Counted from the stretch's first letter, positions 10,765 to 22,065 are shown. The stretch is DNA of 64,000 nucleotides from Melampsora larici-populina 98AG31 (GCF_000204055.1 NW_006768783.1:1-64000), one strand, 5' to 3'. The notes: generated from the sequence alone by a model not told the origin. A program made the numbers and translations.

Positions 10765-12990
10765 AACTCTCAAAATGGATAAATGACCTTTTATGCCTTA
10801 TGTTATTCTGATTTTATTTCTATTTTTTGTTTCTCTATTTCACTGTTTCTATGTTTGATAAATAGGGTGCGAAAATTTGTACAAGCAGGATGTTAGGGAG
10901 GCTTGTTAGTCCGACTTCAACTGGAAAACACAAAAGCTTTGTACTGTAGTTACACATATCAAAACAATTAGTGCGGAATGTGAAATCGAAAGCACTCAAA
11001 AAAAAATCACTCGATTCCTGCTTGATTTTGCTTGCTCGACCCGGCTAGGAAGTTTCATTGCCCTCTATATGTTCTCTGTTTTGTCAACAGTCTTTAGGGG
11101 TACACTAGCTCCATAGATCAATAGAAAACAGAGTTCTCAATATTTTCATATGTTAATATTCCATCTGATGGTAGCACCTAGCCAAGCGATATTGAATTGA
11201 AAGCTTTCAAGGTGATGTGATGAATGCCCTAGAACCAATCCACGGAAGGAGACTTTTCAAGGGTAAGACATTGACATAGTAGTAGAGCCTACATATAAAA
11301 GCTGGTATGGAAGATTTCAATCAGTTAGTTGTCAGCTTCCATTGATTTTGAAAGAATTTGATGTTTACTTAACCAATGCTATGGTTTGGACAAATTCTTG
11401 ACCGGCAATTTGATCAGAATCATCACACACTTGGTCTCAAGGCAGGTCTCATCATATGCTCACTTTGATTTTTTATTGTGAGTATGGTATTTGATAAGCT
11501 ATTTGAGAAGCCAGACTCCACTGACGCGACTAGCTAATTGACTCGTTTTCTAACAGGATGAAAAAACATCGGTGTTTAAATCCTGAGTGACTAGGATCAA
11601 TCTGCTTCACCTATTTCCAGCAGGAATATGAATACGATCCTATTTGATTTATGTCAGTTAAATGCCTAGAGTGGTCAAGGATTGGTTCAGCGCCTGAATA
11701 TATGAGTGCTGTGAAGTATTAAAGCCAGTTCAGCTTGTAAGTCTTGCTTTTATCTCCCAAATATCGAACCAGATCATCGACTTGTCTCTTGAAATTGATA
11801 CCGATTGATGGAGCACCTTTTGATCCGAGTGAAGCTGACGTCTTGTTACTCCGGATATCCATCTCTGCTACTCCTTCTGATGACAAGCAAGCCGGAGCCT
11901 GTGAACAGGCCTTCCTCGGGCGTATGCTTACTTGTGGTTAGTGGTGAACCACATTCTTTTCTGATCTGCGGAAGCTCAGAGACCTACAAGACTGTGATGA
12001 TTGTCGTTGGCATCAGGTGCACCTCTTATTAAGAAAGTGAATTAATATCAGGTAAATACAATTTCACAATGTTTGAATCTCTTCATGTGTCCCATGAAAG
12101 CTCTCAAGTGTAGACACTGGTTAAGTTGTGCAATCAGAGTGGAGCAACTAAACTGATTCTTACCCCAAGTTCCTTCATCTGTGACAATAAGGGAAGACTC
12201 AGGAGATGAGTCTTTTGATTTCACTTACCCAGATCAATTATTACCCTTGGTTTGATAACAGCCGCCATACTCATTCATGGCTTGCAAATAGCTTAGATAG
12301 GGTTTTGTGTAAAATCAAAATTTTCTCATGAACCTGCTGACCTCCCGCCTAGAAAGTTCATTTCCCTCTAATTTCTCATTCCTGATGTCAATTTCGTGGT
12401 CTCTTCAACATACCCAAAGTCCCGAACCTTGCACTTTCATGCACTAGGCACTTTCTTGTAGCCTGGATCCATGAGAATAGAATACGCACCGGTCAAGCAG
12501 CTAAAAAAACTGGCTTTTAAGCACTTCTCTAATAAAGCTTCGGAATGATTTGCAAATTAAGAGAGGTTAATCAATATAACTGCATGATCAAAAACAAACT
12601 AAAAGGTTTTTTAACAAAAAGCAGAATTGTTAAACAGTGTCTGACTCTGTGGGAACTTGATCTTGAGTTTATTGTTCTGCTGAGATGACCTTCAAAGATT
12701 AGAAAGAAAGTGAATTGTGTGAAATGTATAGCAATAGTTGATCAACAAAGAATTTCTAAGGTGTTCTTTCCCAAAACCTACGCGGACGCTAGCTCAGCGG
12801 GCAAGATGATGGCGATGAAATCGTATTTGATTGTGCTTATATAATCTAGTCTAAAGCTATAATATATGCATGAGATAACAAAGCCTTTGAGAAAACTCAA
12901 GGTGATACAAAATGTTTTGCTCGTTTGATCACTTTGAAAAAGGTGATACATATATAAATAAAAACCAATGATTTGAGAAAATGAAGATAA
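10765..12990. other. Intergenic DNA without recognisable genes
   Basis: About 2.2 kb with only short ORFs in all frames; I see no conserved domain, RNA gene or terminal-repeat pair. The stretch at 12790-12810 (GCTAGCTCAGCGGG) has a passing likeness to a tRNA D-arm but no tRNA fold follows. Confidence 0.4.
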
Positions 12991-12999
12991 TTGAAGTAA
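12991..12999. repeat. 9-bp target-site duplication (TTGAAGTAA), left
   Basis: TTGAAGTAA directly precedes GGATCCCACTATTTAG and recurs at 14736-14744. Because of the shared flanking bases, a 7-bp duplication with the element one base longer at each end fits equally well. Confidence 0.8.
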
Positions 13000-14735
13000 G
13001 GATCCCACTATTTAGCGCCCCCTCGGCTGATATCCGGAGCCCCCCGGGTTTTCACCAAAACCCGTGTGACCCGCTGACACCCGACTATTTTCAGCCTATA
13101 TTTCGCACAGTCGGACCTTGGGGGCTCCTCAAGGGCTCTCTAAGAGGGCGCAAACTCGCAAATAGAGCCCCTGATTAATTCTTAATTGACCTGTTTGGTG
13201 CCCTTCCATCCTTGATGGGGCAACAAAACTTTATTAAAACAAATAAAAGGGCGCCCAAGTTCTTTCGCGCCCGGACCGGCCCCATTACTGCACAGACATT
13301 GGCTCCTCAAGTAAGGGACACATACCCATAATAGCAACTTCCGTCTCTGAAGCTCAAAATATCACCCAATTGCTCAATCACCCATATTTCACCTCATTCT
13401 TCATTTAATCATCAAATCCCCTTCTCTATGCCTCATTAACAACCGTCGGATACCGGTGAACGCAATCCGAACTCCCCCTCCAAAAAATTGGACCATCCTA
13501 CGTTGAATGAAACAGATTCTATGATGAGCGAACTAAGGTCCCTATCATTAGGAAGCTCAATCAAATGGTCTAACTCAAATCATGACCAAGATGATGAATG
13601 GATTCAACAACAAAATCAAAGAGCTCTACAACCCAATCAAAGAGCTACGGGAAGAAGCATACTTCAATCGGAACGTACGGCTAGTTGGAACCTTTCGGAA
13701 AAAGTCACAAGCTTCCAAGTACTGAAATACAATGTGACATTGGACCACCTTCCAGTGGCTGCTCTTCGGGATCTAACCCTCACATCCCATATCCTCCCAT
13801 GTATCGCTGAAGCTGACAGATATCTTCATCTTTACTTCCTGTGCGTATGTAGTATACCATGAAGGACTATTCAATGAACATCACTCATCAATTGCCTTTT
13901 GTCATGCTCATATGGTAGCGTTATCAGCCCCTTTATTGCTTGTGAGACTGGGTCTTGCTCTGTACAAAAAAACTGCTCAAATCATCCGCATTTCATTCCA
14001 CTTGAATTGAGAGGCTTTAAAACTGATTTGCTGTTTTTTACGCATTTCTAAACCTTCAAGGTGCAATGAGCGAGATCATAGACGAAGAGCTAACAAGCAA
14101 CGGGGCACAAAGAGTAGGTTAGATAGGAATGGGAGACGATGTCAAGTGCAAGTATCGAGCACAATTGAATTTGTGGCCTCACAGTCACTAGTCTGTCTCT
14201 TATGTTGTACACTCTACTCTATACTTGTGTTGCCTTTTGTGTTTGTTTTTGTAGCTCTCCTGTCCTACTCGTTCGTTTCGACTTTCTAGCTCTTTTAGCT
14301 TTCTAGTTCTGATTCCTATATCTGATGTTGTATCTCTCCCTCAATTCTTCCTTATGTTGTATGAACCCCCTAAATCTATGTATACCTTCCTTGAGTTTAG
14401 GATACATATATGCCATGGTCTTGTGTACTCAAGTGCAATAGTGGCTCGTCGGACGCTATAGTGAACTGAGAAACTCTGCTCTCCCCTCGACATAGTTTCT
14501 TAGCTTCTATCCTTATACTTGGACTGTACATATACGTAGCGTGTACAAAACAAAACGGCGAGGTCAATGGACATTGGAGGATGAGTAGGGGGCAATTTTA
14601 TTTGAGGAGGAAGCCCGATTTTTTCAAACAAGGAGCCCTGTTTGAAAAAAGGGGCAGCTAAATTGTTTGTAGCCTGGTGTCCGACCCGAGAGGGGGCGCC
14701 GGATACTGCTCCGAGGGCTCTAAATAGTGGGATCC
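13000..14735. mobile_element. 1736-bp TIR element, Mutator-like or unclassified
   Basis: Perfect 16-bp terminal inverted repeats GGATCCCACTATTTAG (13000-13015, inverted at 14720-14735) continue as imperfect, GC-rich similarity inwards (CCTCGG, TATCCGG, GCGCCCCC). The flanking 9-bp direct repeat is within the size range of Mutator-like elements. No transposase is recognisable inside; instead there is a short gene-like ORF. This suggests a non-autonomous element, perhaps one that captured a host gene fragment (inference). Confidence 0.75.
13488..13862 (+). CDS. Hypothetical ORF inside the 1.7-kb TIR element
   Basis: The 124-aa ORF starts MDHPTLNETDSMMSELRSLS and is Gln/Asn/Ser-rich in its first half, becoming more globular after LSEKVTSFQVLKYNV. 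The final residues (LCVCSIP) probably read into an intron, since a GT follows the segment ADRYLHLYFL. A possible last exon near 14066-14120 encodes AMSEIIDEELTSNGAQRVG and a stop, but the splicing between is not resolved. I recognise no domain. It has no transposase features and might be captured host sequence. Confidence 0.35.
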   Translation: MDHPTLNETDSMMSELRSLSLGSSIKWSNSNHDQDDEWIQQQNQRALQPNQRATGRSILQSERTASWNLSEKVTSFQVLKYNVTLDHLPVAALRDLTLTSHILPCIAEADRYLHLYFLCVCSIP

Positions 14736-14744
14736 TTGAAGTAA
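14736..14744. repeat. 9-bp target-site duplication (TTGAAGTAA), right
   Basis: This matches 12991-12999 and abuts the right terminal repeat. Confidence 0.8.
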
Positions 14745-14760
14745 ATCTAAAAACCAAACT

Positions 14761-15084
14761 TTATTCTTCTTTAGGATGAAATTCAGCTGGATTTAATTCT
14801 GATCCAACCGAAAATGAACCTTTAGGAAGTTGTATAGTTTCTAAAGCGCCAGGTGCCAAAGGGATCTTTAAAACACTTTGCTCAGGTTCACTTCCTTTCA
14901 ACCAGAAATGAACGATTTGCTGAGTCTTTTCTGTATTTCTGACAATCATCGAATGAGTATCCGGTAGAACTTGTTTGATATAAACTCCTGATGATAACTT
15001 CAAGTTGGGTGAAGCTGTATACCACCATTTGGCGGCTTGTTGTGGAAGACTAGGACAACCGATTCTTGTGATCAAAACAGTCAA
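14761..15084 (-). CDS. Hypothetical protein fragment, 107 aa
   Basis: A minus-strand open frame contains KWWYTASPNLKLSSGVYIKQ and HFWLKGSEPEQSVLKIPLAP and ends HPKEE and a stop. Alternating hydrophobic residues suggest a beta-sandwich, as in a C-terminal accessory domain of a larger enzyme, but I cannot name a family. No clear upstream exon was found, so it may be a gene remnant. Its stop codon lies 17 bases from the target duplication of the 1.7-kb element, so that element landed at or beside its 3' end. Confidence 0.35.
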   Translation of the reverse strand: MTVLITRIGCPSLPQQAAKWWYTASPNLKLSSGVYIKQVLPDTHSMIVRNTEKTQQIVHFWLKGSEPEQSVLKIPLAPGALETIQLPKGSFSVGSELNPAEFHPKEE

Positions 15085-15376
15085 AATGAAAAATGAAATC
15101 TTCTAGATGGATTGAAAGATCTCATTAGTGTTCCTGTTCAAAAAGAGCCTTATGGTTTTTTTTGTGAAATTTGACAAACGGGGAAATCAATAGCCTGGAA
15201 TTGCATCGTAGAGGGTTGGAAAAAACTGAGTCTTGATTCACGTTTTTTTATCGTGAAGGTCTACGCCAATTAAAATTCGATCGCTCGCTCCTGGTCACAA
15301 TGATGACGAATGCAGATTGGCGTATTGTACGAGAAAACCGAAGAGGTTTGGAATTTTTGGATGACTAAGATTATCT

Positions 15377-15607
15377 GTGTATGTACTCACAAAATCGAAT
15401 GAAGTCTACAAGGATAAAGACGCGGCTTATTTTTTTTGGCAAGTTGGAGATTCAGACCAAGAGTTCATTCCTCAGCAACTCTCATATATATGTACATTTA
15501 GGTCTCGGAAATTGAGTACAGTGAAACTTGGTCCGCTTGAGTCCTATCTGTTAATTGAAGGCTCCGGAAAAGTGTGCAATTGCTTACCAGACTTGAGACA
15601 TGATTGA
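15377..15607 (+). CDS. Hypothetical ORF fragment
   Basis: The 76-aa frame (MYVLTKSNEVYKDKDAAYFF...) has no recognisable domain. A second open stretch at about 15646-15860 without an ATG reads YPIRPTYYSEPDTLLDDGDY and then FVRDMLQEHVLMVELLVNER, which looks protein-like. The two may be remnants or exons of one gene; I could not join them with certainty. Confidence 0.25.
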   Translation: MYVLTKSNEVYKDKDAAYFFWQVGDSDQEFIPQQLSYICTFRSRKLSTVKLGPLESYLLIEGSGKVCNCLPDLRHD

Positions 15608-16755
15608 CTGAGCAACTGTAGTAGATAACAAAAGAAATATTCCATTTCGAACATCTTACGCGTCTTTTCAAGTCCATAACAAGAATCCTTGAAACCTTTT
15701 ATCCAATCAGACCAACCTACTACAGCGAACCAGACACGTTACTGGATGATGGCGATTATCGATGTATTTGCTTTCAGTCGGAATTCGTACGAGATATGTT
15801 GCAAGAACATGTTTTGATGGTCGAGTTATTAGTCAATGAACGGCTCAAGTTTGTTTCTCATCTCTCTCTTCCCTCTCTTTTGTGTAACTCGCACTGACAG
15901 GGATACATACGAAACTCTGATTCGATTCCCGATTTAGATCAGTTTCTAGGGCTGCAACTGGTTTGAATCTGAAATTCAATTAGACCTGATAAGACCTCTT
16001 GTAGCCTCTTGTTCTTTTGATTCGACGGTTTCAAATTGGTTTGTACGTACACAATTTTTAGACTTATCGAGAGTAAGGTGGTTCAACCGGAGCGGCGAGC
16101 TCGAGGTTCCGCTTGGGTGATGATATGTATAACAGACCATTGAATGATCATGTTCATCGATTTGTCTTTCCCGGTAAAGATGTCACGGTGAAAAACTTGC
16201 TTAATCGATCTCTCTGATCCGTTTTCTACTCTTGCTTCGGGCGTTTTCGATTCGATTAACCCGATTGCAGGCTGGTGGGCGTAGCCTCACAGTTGGTCAT
16301 CATTTTTTTTCGCCAAAAGCGCATAATCGATTTATATTGCATAAAACATTAACGAAACCAAGTGCAGACAAGAGAAGATGATTCAGAAAACAGCCATTTA
16401 GAGCGCGTTCACTTCTGATTTTCCACGCTGTCTTGAATGTCAAGAAATCACATTCTGTGAAATGTGTTTGATTTCTTAAATACAAGCATTTTGAAAATGC
16501 AGAATGCTTATAAAAAGTGACTTTTTGGGACATTGCAAGAATTCGCCATTAGCACATTCTTGTCTACAAACATTACATTCCTGTGATTTCTTCTTATAAC
16601 CTTCCTTTTCCCAAATCTCGACAAGTCCCTGTCTACCATACGGACAGTCAATCTACAATACAGAACCTCATCTTTGCTCACCTTCACTCACCTTGACTCC
16701 ACTTTGCTCAACTCAACCACCCAATATGCCAGATTCAGATGACAGCGGCAACAGA

Positions 16756-16760
16756 GTCAA
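16756..16760. repeat. 5-bp target-site duplication (GTCAA), left of solo LTR
   Basis: GTCAA directly precedes TGTGAGGGTT and recurs at 18389-18393 after CTGACA. Confidence 0.85.
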
Positions 16761-18388
16761 TGTGAGGGTTGGGTATTCAAAAGGATACTCAATGCCCACC
16801 AAAGGTGTTCAAGATAGTTTGCAATCTTAAATAATTATATGTATATTTCAATATAATGTAATTACAATAAGATTATAAGGAAAAAAAAGGGGGAGGGAGA
16901 AGGGGACTGGCCTGTTTGGGTAAATCCAGACAGGCTACAGTTAAATGACTCCTGAAGAGGAGATTATAATGATAGAGATTATGAAAGCTGGATCCAGGGC
17001 TTTCCTTCAATCTTCAAAGTGACTGATTGAAGGGTGAGGTATAGAGTCACTAGTCTGGTTGTTACAAAGTCTGTGAATATGTTTGGAGTCTTGAACCACG
17101 GTCTGATAAAAGTGCAATGTGCACGAGTGAGCTACGGTCCTACAAGTTGTCTATACTAAAAGCTCTGACCTAAGACATTAAACAACAGAAAAGATTAGTC
17201 AAACAGAAATAGAGATGAAATCTAATAATATCTAATCTACCTGAAAGGAAGGTACAGATTTCAAGATAGACGTGATTAGTTTTATCTATCGAATGCGATA
17301 GGATCTCTGGGTGGCTAAAAGAGCAAAAGTCTAACAGGAATATAACAGTTCAACAACGTGATAACATAGCAAAACAAAAAATGAAAAATGACTTACTTCT
17401 CTTTCCAAAGATGGGAAAGAGAAGTAAGATTGGGAAAACAGGAATCATATAAGTATCTCTTGATTCGTCTTCATAATTTTGATTGGGGTAATTGAACTGC
17501 ACATCTTCTACCAAAAACTAAAACGAGCACTCTTCCTCAAAGCACAACATCACTTTCTCACAACCTTAACAAAACACATTTCCATACTGTATACTGACCC
17601 TTTTCATGTTTCGTCGATTGGGAATTTCAACAAAGTCACCAACTTATGGTTATTCAAAAGGTGCACCAACCTGAGAGTTGATATAGGTCACTAACCTACG
17701 GTTGTTCAGAAGGTACACCAACCTGTGAGTTGATATAGGTCACTAACCTGCGGTTGTTCAAGAGGTAACTAACCTTGAAGTTAATTGGAAGGTCACTAAC
17801 CTAGAATTGATCTACTTAGGGAAAGTAGAGGATCCAGAAGAGGAAGAAAGAGATTACTTTATCTTTTAGTCAGGAAGCTGCTTTAAAGATATGAAGTGAA
17901 TCACTAGTCTTATTATTATAAGACTTTTGATTATGTACTTCAATTGAACTTTAAAGGGTTCTTTAAAAGATGTGTGTAATAAATTGCTTGGGGCTCTCCC
18001 TGAAGGCTGAGAGAGGAGGGGTTTATATACTCTCCTCTCCAAACCTAACTGTAGTGATATTTGTTTGTATCACTACTGTGGTTTAGGGTTTAGTGATCAC
18101 TATTAGTTATCATTATTATTAGTCTTACATAGCTACATATATGTGTTATGTAATTTATGTAGTATAAGCATTTTAACTCTTGACACTGAGTTATGAGGTG
18201 TAATTGGTGTTTTATTACATATTACACATGTTTTTAAATGTATATGTATATGCAATTGATGTTTGTATATGTTTTATTATATGTTACACATGTTTTATAA
18301 GCTGTATGTACATGTAATTAGGTTTATAAGTGAGAATTATATATTATAAGTTAGTTTTGGGTACATGTATATGTACCCGGGGCTGACA
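16761..18388. mobile_element. Solo LTR, 1628 bp
   Basis: It begins TGTGAGGGTTGGG and ends GGGGCTGACA, the standard TG...CA ends, flanked by the 5-bp direct repeat GTCAA typical of LTR retrotransposon integration. There is no gag, protease, RT or integrase coding inside, so it is a solo LTR left by recombination between two LTRs. It lies within the coding sequence of the Myb/SANT-like gene. Internal 50-60 bp repeats occur at 17634-17810. Whether it belongs to Copia or Gypsy cannot be said from the LTR alone. Confidence 0.85.
17634..17810. repeat. Tandem ~56-bp repeats inside the solo LTR
   Basis: About three imperfect units share the phrases AGGTCACTAACCT and GTACACCAACCTG. They lie wholly inside the LTR. 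Confidence 0.7.
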
Positions 18389-19604
18389 GTCAAAGTAGTC
18401 CCATTGAATTCAAAAATGGAATTAAAATCAAACTCAAAATCAAGATTTACATCAAAAGACAAATCAAAAGACAAATCAAAAGTCAAATCACAAGATGAAT
18501 CACAAGATGAATCAAAAGATGCAGAACCAACCAAGAGGAGTGGAACATGGGAATACAGACATACCTTGTATCTTATTGATGTTATCAAGCAGGAAATGGA
18601 CCTTGGAAAGGGCGACAATGGCGGCCTCAAGTCCGACACCTGGGGTCAAGTTTGTACCAATTCCAACACAAAATACAAAGTCCAAGCAAGTTTGACCAAA
18701 TTAAAAAACCACTTTCAAAAGGTCAGTATTGATTATCTTCTTTCATTTTCCCTTTCAGTACAATTGAACAATTTACTGACTTGATGCTTCTATACACAGT
18801 TCAAGATCACTCACAAGGCCTTTTATAAGATAATCAACTCATCTGGTGCACCTGGAACTGATAGAGCAACTGGCAAAGTTAAGGCTGACAAGGAGTGGTG
18901 GGAACGTTGGATCAAGGTAAGATATTTACCAAATTGAATTCATATATCTTTATCCATTGCATTTCTTTGATTATAGAATGGAAATCCCAATGCAAAGCCA
19001 ATTCAACATAGGGGTTTTCCAGCATATCAAGCAGTATCAACAGTTACGTGCAAGAAGCACTTACAAGCCATTGGTAAAAAAGTGTTTGGAACTCAGACCA
19101 AAAAGAAGAAAATACCCTCACTGAGTGAATCAGACAAGCACAATGAAGGTATGCCTTGTTCATTTCATCTGTGCATACTTGATTACAAAACTAATTACTT
19201 TTAATCAATGATCAGCTGATGTAGCATCTAGACACAAGTCCAATGAAGGTGGCTCTCATGTGTCCGACTCTGACAAGGACTCAGAAGGACCCTGGAATGC
19301 ACCTACAGAGGGTAGTGACAAAGCCCAATTTTCAATTTGTGGGCTCTACACTGCACAACACTCATTCTCCCACAATCCCAAGCACCACAAAAGATGCACA
19401 AGGAATGGGGCTATCAGATGATCTTGTTCTGACCCCTGTATCTTGGCCCACTGCGACGTAAATCACAAAGGCACAAAAAGATTTTGGACCCCAAGGCCCA
19501 ATTCCGACCTTTGATTTTGGCTATTTTTGGGCTTTACACTTGAATATCTCGGGGATTATTGGCGCTATAGGGTTGAAATTTAGTGCATACAACAGCTCTG
19601 GTTC

Positions 19605-19778
19605 TTGCGCTTCTTTTGCGCCCCTGTAGCAAAAGAGAAGTGTGATTTTGTACCCAAGAAACCTGTTACAAAAAGGTTGGAATCTACGTCACTAACCTCC
19701 GTAGGTGCATTCCAGGGTGCTGACTCAGCTATTGAGGAAATTGAAAGTAGGAGACCAGCTTCTTCACAAAAGAAGATA
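19605..19778 (+). CDS. Possible exon remnant, cut by a MITE
   Basis: The frame containing CDFVPKKPVTKRLESTSLTS and GADSAIEEIESRRPASSQKK looks coding but stops being plausible where the TA-flanked MITE begins at 19779. It could be a further exon of the Myb/SANT-like gene or an unrelated remnant; I cannot decide which. Confidence 0.25.
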
Positions 19779-20244
19779 CACCAGGGGGTAAACTTCCTCG
19801 GCCTCCGATGGTTCTGGATAGGTGTCCAGGAATCTTGTTGCCAGAACGAAGACACAGCCGTTCCGGTGACGAAATGAGGATAACCGTGTGAGAATCAGTT
19901 GCTTTCACCGGTTTTTGTGGGTTCAAAACGACCAAAAATTGCAGTCAAAGATGGTATGAAGGTTGGTCAAGACTCGCATGAGACAATACCTTGAGCCAAG
20001 TGCAACCATCTGGTTGTGATGCGATGTGTTTGACCTCGTCAGTCTTTGCTCGGCTGAGCTGTCAATCAATGGGTCCAGCACTCTTGAATACAGCTTGCTT
20101 TTCGGTGACTTCTACGTGATCGCAGCGTTTTTGCTTCGTAAAACCTGGACACCTTCTGGACACGTTCCAAAACAATTGAAATGTCATAACGTGTCTGCAA
20201 CGCTATTGATTCTGGTTTTGGAACGTGCCACTTACCCCCTGGTG
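19779..20244. mobile_element. 466-bp MITE with TA target duplication (Tc1/mariner-like)
   Basis: Perfect 13-bp terminal inverted repeats CACCAGGGGGTAA (19779-19791, inverted at 20232-20244) are flanked on each side by TA (19777-19778, 20245-20246), the hallmark of Tc1/mariner insertion. There is no transposase inside. A CACGTTCCAAAAC motif recurs near the right end. Confidence 0.75.
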
Positions 20245-20670
20245 TAACTGCTGAATGTCTCAAAGTTCATTTTCCTCAATCTATATCTTTCAACTCTAAT
20301 CAATTGACTCAATTCTAATCATTCAAATTAGCATCATCAATCATTGATCCCAATCAATCAATTCAATTATCAATCAACTCAAAATCATCTATTCAATTTC
20401 ATTATTGTTCAATTTGATCATCATCAAGTCATTTACCAATCAATTTGATTATCATCAGCAATCAATTAAATTATCATTATCAAATCAATAATTATTCTAT
20501 CCATCAGCATTGACTGCAACTGCCGAATGATCATGTGTCACTGGATCAAAGCTAGTTGGCCATTAAATCAATTCAGCTGTTGATTGAGTAGCAGGAATAG
20601 AGGAGCAACACAACAGTGATAAGTTCACCATTGCCAAAATTAAATTAGAACAACATTCAAGGCGACAAGA

Positions 20671-20678
20671 AGACATGG
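20671..20678. repeat. 8-bp target-site duplication (AGACATGG), left of KDZ element
   Basis: AGACATGG immediately precedes the left terminal repeat and recurs exactly at 31029-31036 after the right one. Zisupton-type elements are known to make 8-bp duplications. Confidence 0.92.
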
Positions 20679-21006
20679 CACCTGTGGCACTTCTTTCCAT
20701 CGAGTAAAAACCCGACCACATACTGTGCAATACCGTCGACCGTAGAGCCGATGCTCTCTGCCAGATCACTTAAGATCGCTCAGATCGATTTCCGATGTAC
20801 TGCAAATCATGAACAAGTCATTTTCCAAGTATATCAAACTTTCAAAAGGGCTTCAAACAATCCCAATCTATGTTCAAAGTCCCAAAAAAGCGACAAAAAA
20901 AAAGTCATTTGGGGACTTTCAAAATTTGTAAGTCCCCAGATCAGTCTGAGCGCCTCAGATCAATCTGACCGCTCCTCAGATCAATCTTACAAGACCACAG
21001 ATCAAT
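20679..21006 (+). repeat. KDZ left terminal inverted repeat, 328 bp
   Basis: This is inverted relative to 30723-31028. It is 22 bases longer than the right copy because of an extra 21-bp AGATCAATCTG-type unit and one more A in a homopolymer run. Confidence 0.92.
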
Positions 21007-21120
21007 CTGAAGCGCTCAGATCAATCTGAAGCGCTCAGATCAATCTGAAGCGCTCAGATCAATATGAAGCGCTCAGATCAATATGAAGCGCTTAGATCAA
21101 TATGAAGCGCTCAGACTGAT
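20939..21120. repeat. Array of 19-bp repeats (AGATCAATCTGAAGCGCTC) at KDZ left end
   Basis: About nine head-to-tail copies of a 19-21 bp unit start inside the left TIR and run past it. The right end has only two or three related units. This is likely a subterminal transposase-binding array (inference). Confidence 0.8.
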
Positions 21121-21520
21121 CTGATGAGATCTCACTCTGGCAGAACGCTCTAAAGACAGATTGATCTGGATGATTCATCCAGATCAATCTTGCTGAGTCG
21201 AGGTACTTGGCCTCACACAGCCTCGATCTGCCTCGATTGTGATTGCAAAGCAAACAAGATCTCACATTGCGTCAGTGTGAGTTGTCAACTCTCGGTTTAT
21301 AAGATAACCCAAAGAGCACTCTGTAGAACACTCAAGGTATCAACAGGTATCAACTAAGATGTATGTTATGAAAGAAGATGATCAAATTTCCCAAACAACT
21401 CTGATCTTGTTAGAATGAGTGATTTCGATGCAGTCAACCAAACTCACCTTGAGATCGTTTTAGCCCCCACACTCATACTTGCCCCTTGAGCTATTCCACA
21501 AAACATTCTCATTCCAGTAA

Positions 21521-21683
21521 TATTGAGTTTGTGTCACATCATCTTATTCATCTATGATGTTTGCTCATCAAAATTCGCCTCACCTCAACCTTTGTAGACT
21601 ATATTGAGTTTGTATCGCATCATCTTATTCGTCTATGATGTTTGCTCATCAAAATGCGCCTCACTTCAACCTTTGTTTTAGAC
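21521..21683. repeat. 81-bp tandem duplication within KDZ element
   Basis: The segment starting TATTGAGTTTGTGTC at 21521 recurs at 21602 with a few changes (both contain ATCTTATTC and GATGTTTGCTCATCAAAAT). It lies in non-coding DNA between the left TIR and the accessory gene's 3' end. Confidence 0.75.
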
Positions 21684-22065
21684 TCTGATGTCACTCACTC
21701 TCATTTGCTGATTAAACTCACTGAAAAAAAAACTCATCCATGTACATAGACTATATTGTGTTTGTATTTGTGACTTATTAATTCATATAGAGTAAATTGG
21801 TTGCACCGTAAAATATAAAGGAATAAAGGAAGAGACGATTCAATTTCAAAATCACAATTCAATTTAACATCATCAAAGTGAAGGCTCTCCACGGCTTTGA
21901 AATACAGGGCAGGCACAAAACTGAGTTGAAAACAATTAAAAAAAACATGGGTTGAATAAAATAAAAGTTTCACCTGATACCTGTTGAGCAAGGAATAACT
22001 CAGTTTGAACAAGTTGACCAAAAACCTATAAAGAGCAACAGACTTACATGGGGTTGTTGGTAGTC

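Larger units (their letters stand above)
16726..19421 (+). pseudogene. Myb/SANT-like DNA-binding domain gene, interrupted by a solo LTR
   Basis: The start is at ATG 16726. A 5' coding piece runs to 16760, where a solo LTR is inserted; coding resumes at 18394 in the same frame once the LTR and one target-duplication copy are ignored. The further exons are to 18721, 18800-18916, 18977-19148 and 19216-19421, all with GT-AG introns and conserved phase. After a Lys/Ser/Asp repeat region, the segment beginning SGTWEYRHTLYLIDVIKQEM and ending WWERWIK...NPNAKP matches the Myb/SANT-like domain (Pfam Myb_DNA-bind_3 type): a first helix with a Trp/Tyr pattern, an ALTKLKNHFQK-like second helix and the downstream EWWERWI motif. 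Such domains occur in PIF/Harbinger partner proteins and in domesticated nuclear proteins. The upstream 5' region is pyrimidine-rich, like fungal promoters. With the LTR in place the reading frame ends early (a stop soon after 16826), so the allele is probably dead. Confidence 0.75.

Noticed and set aside
12785..12860. tRNA-like GCTAGCTCAGCGGG
   Set aside because: No anticodon arm, T-arm or acceptor pairing follows.
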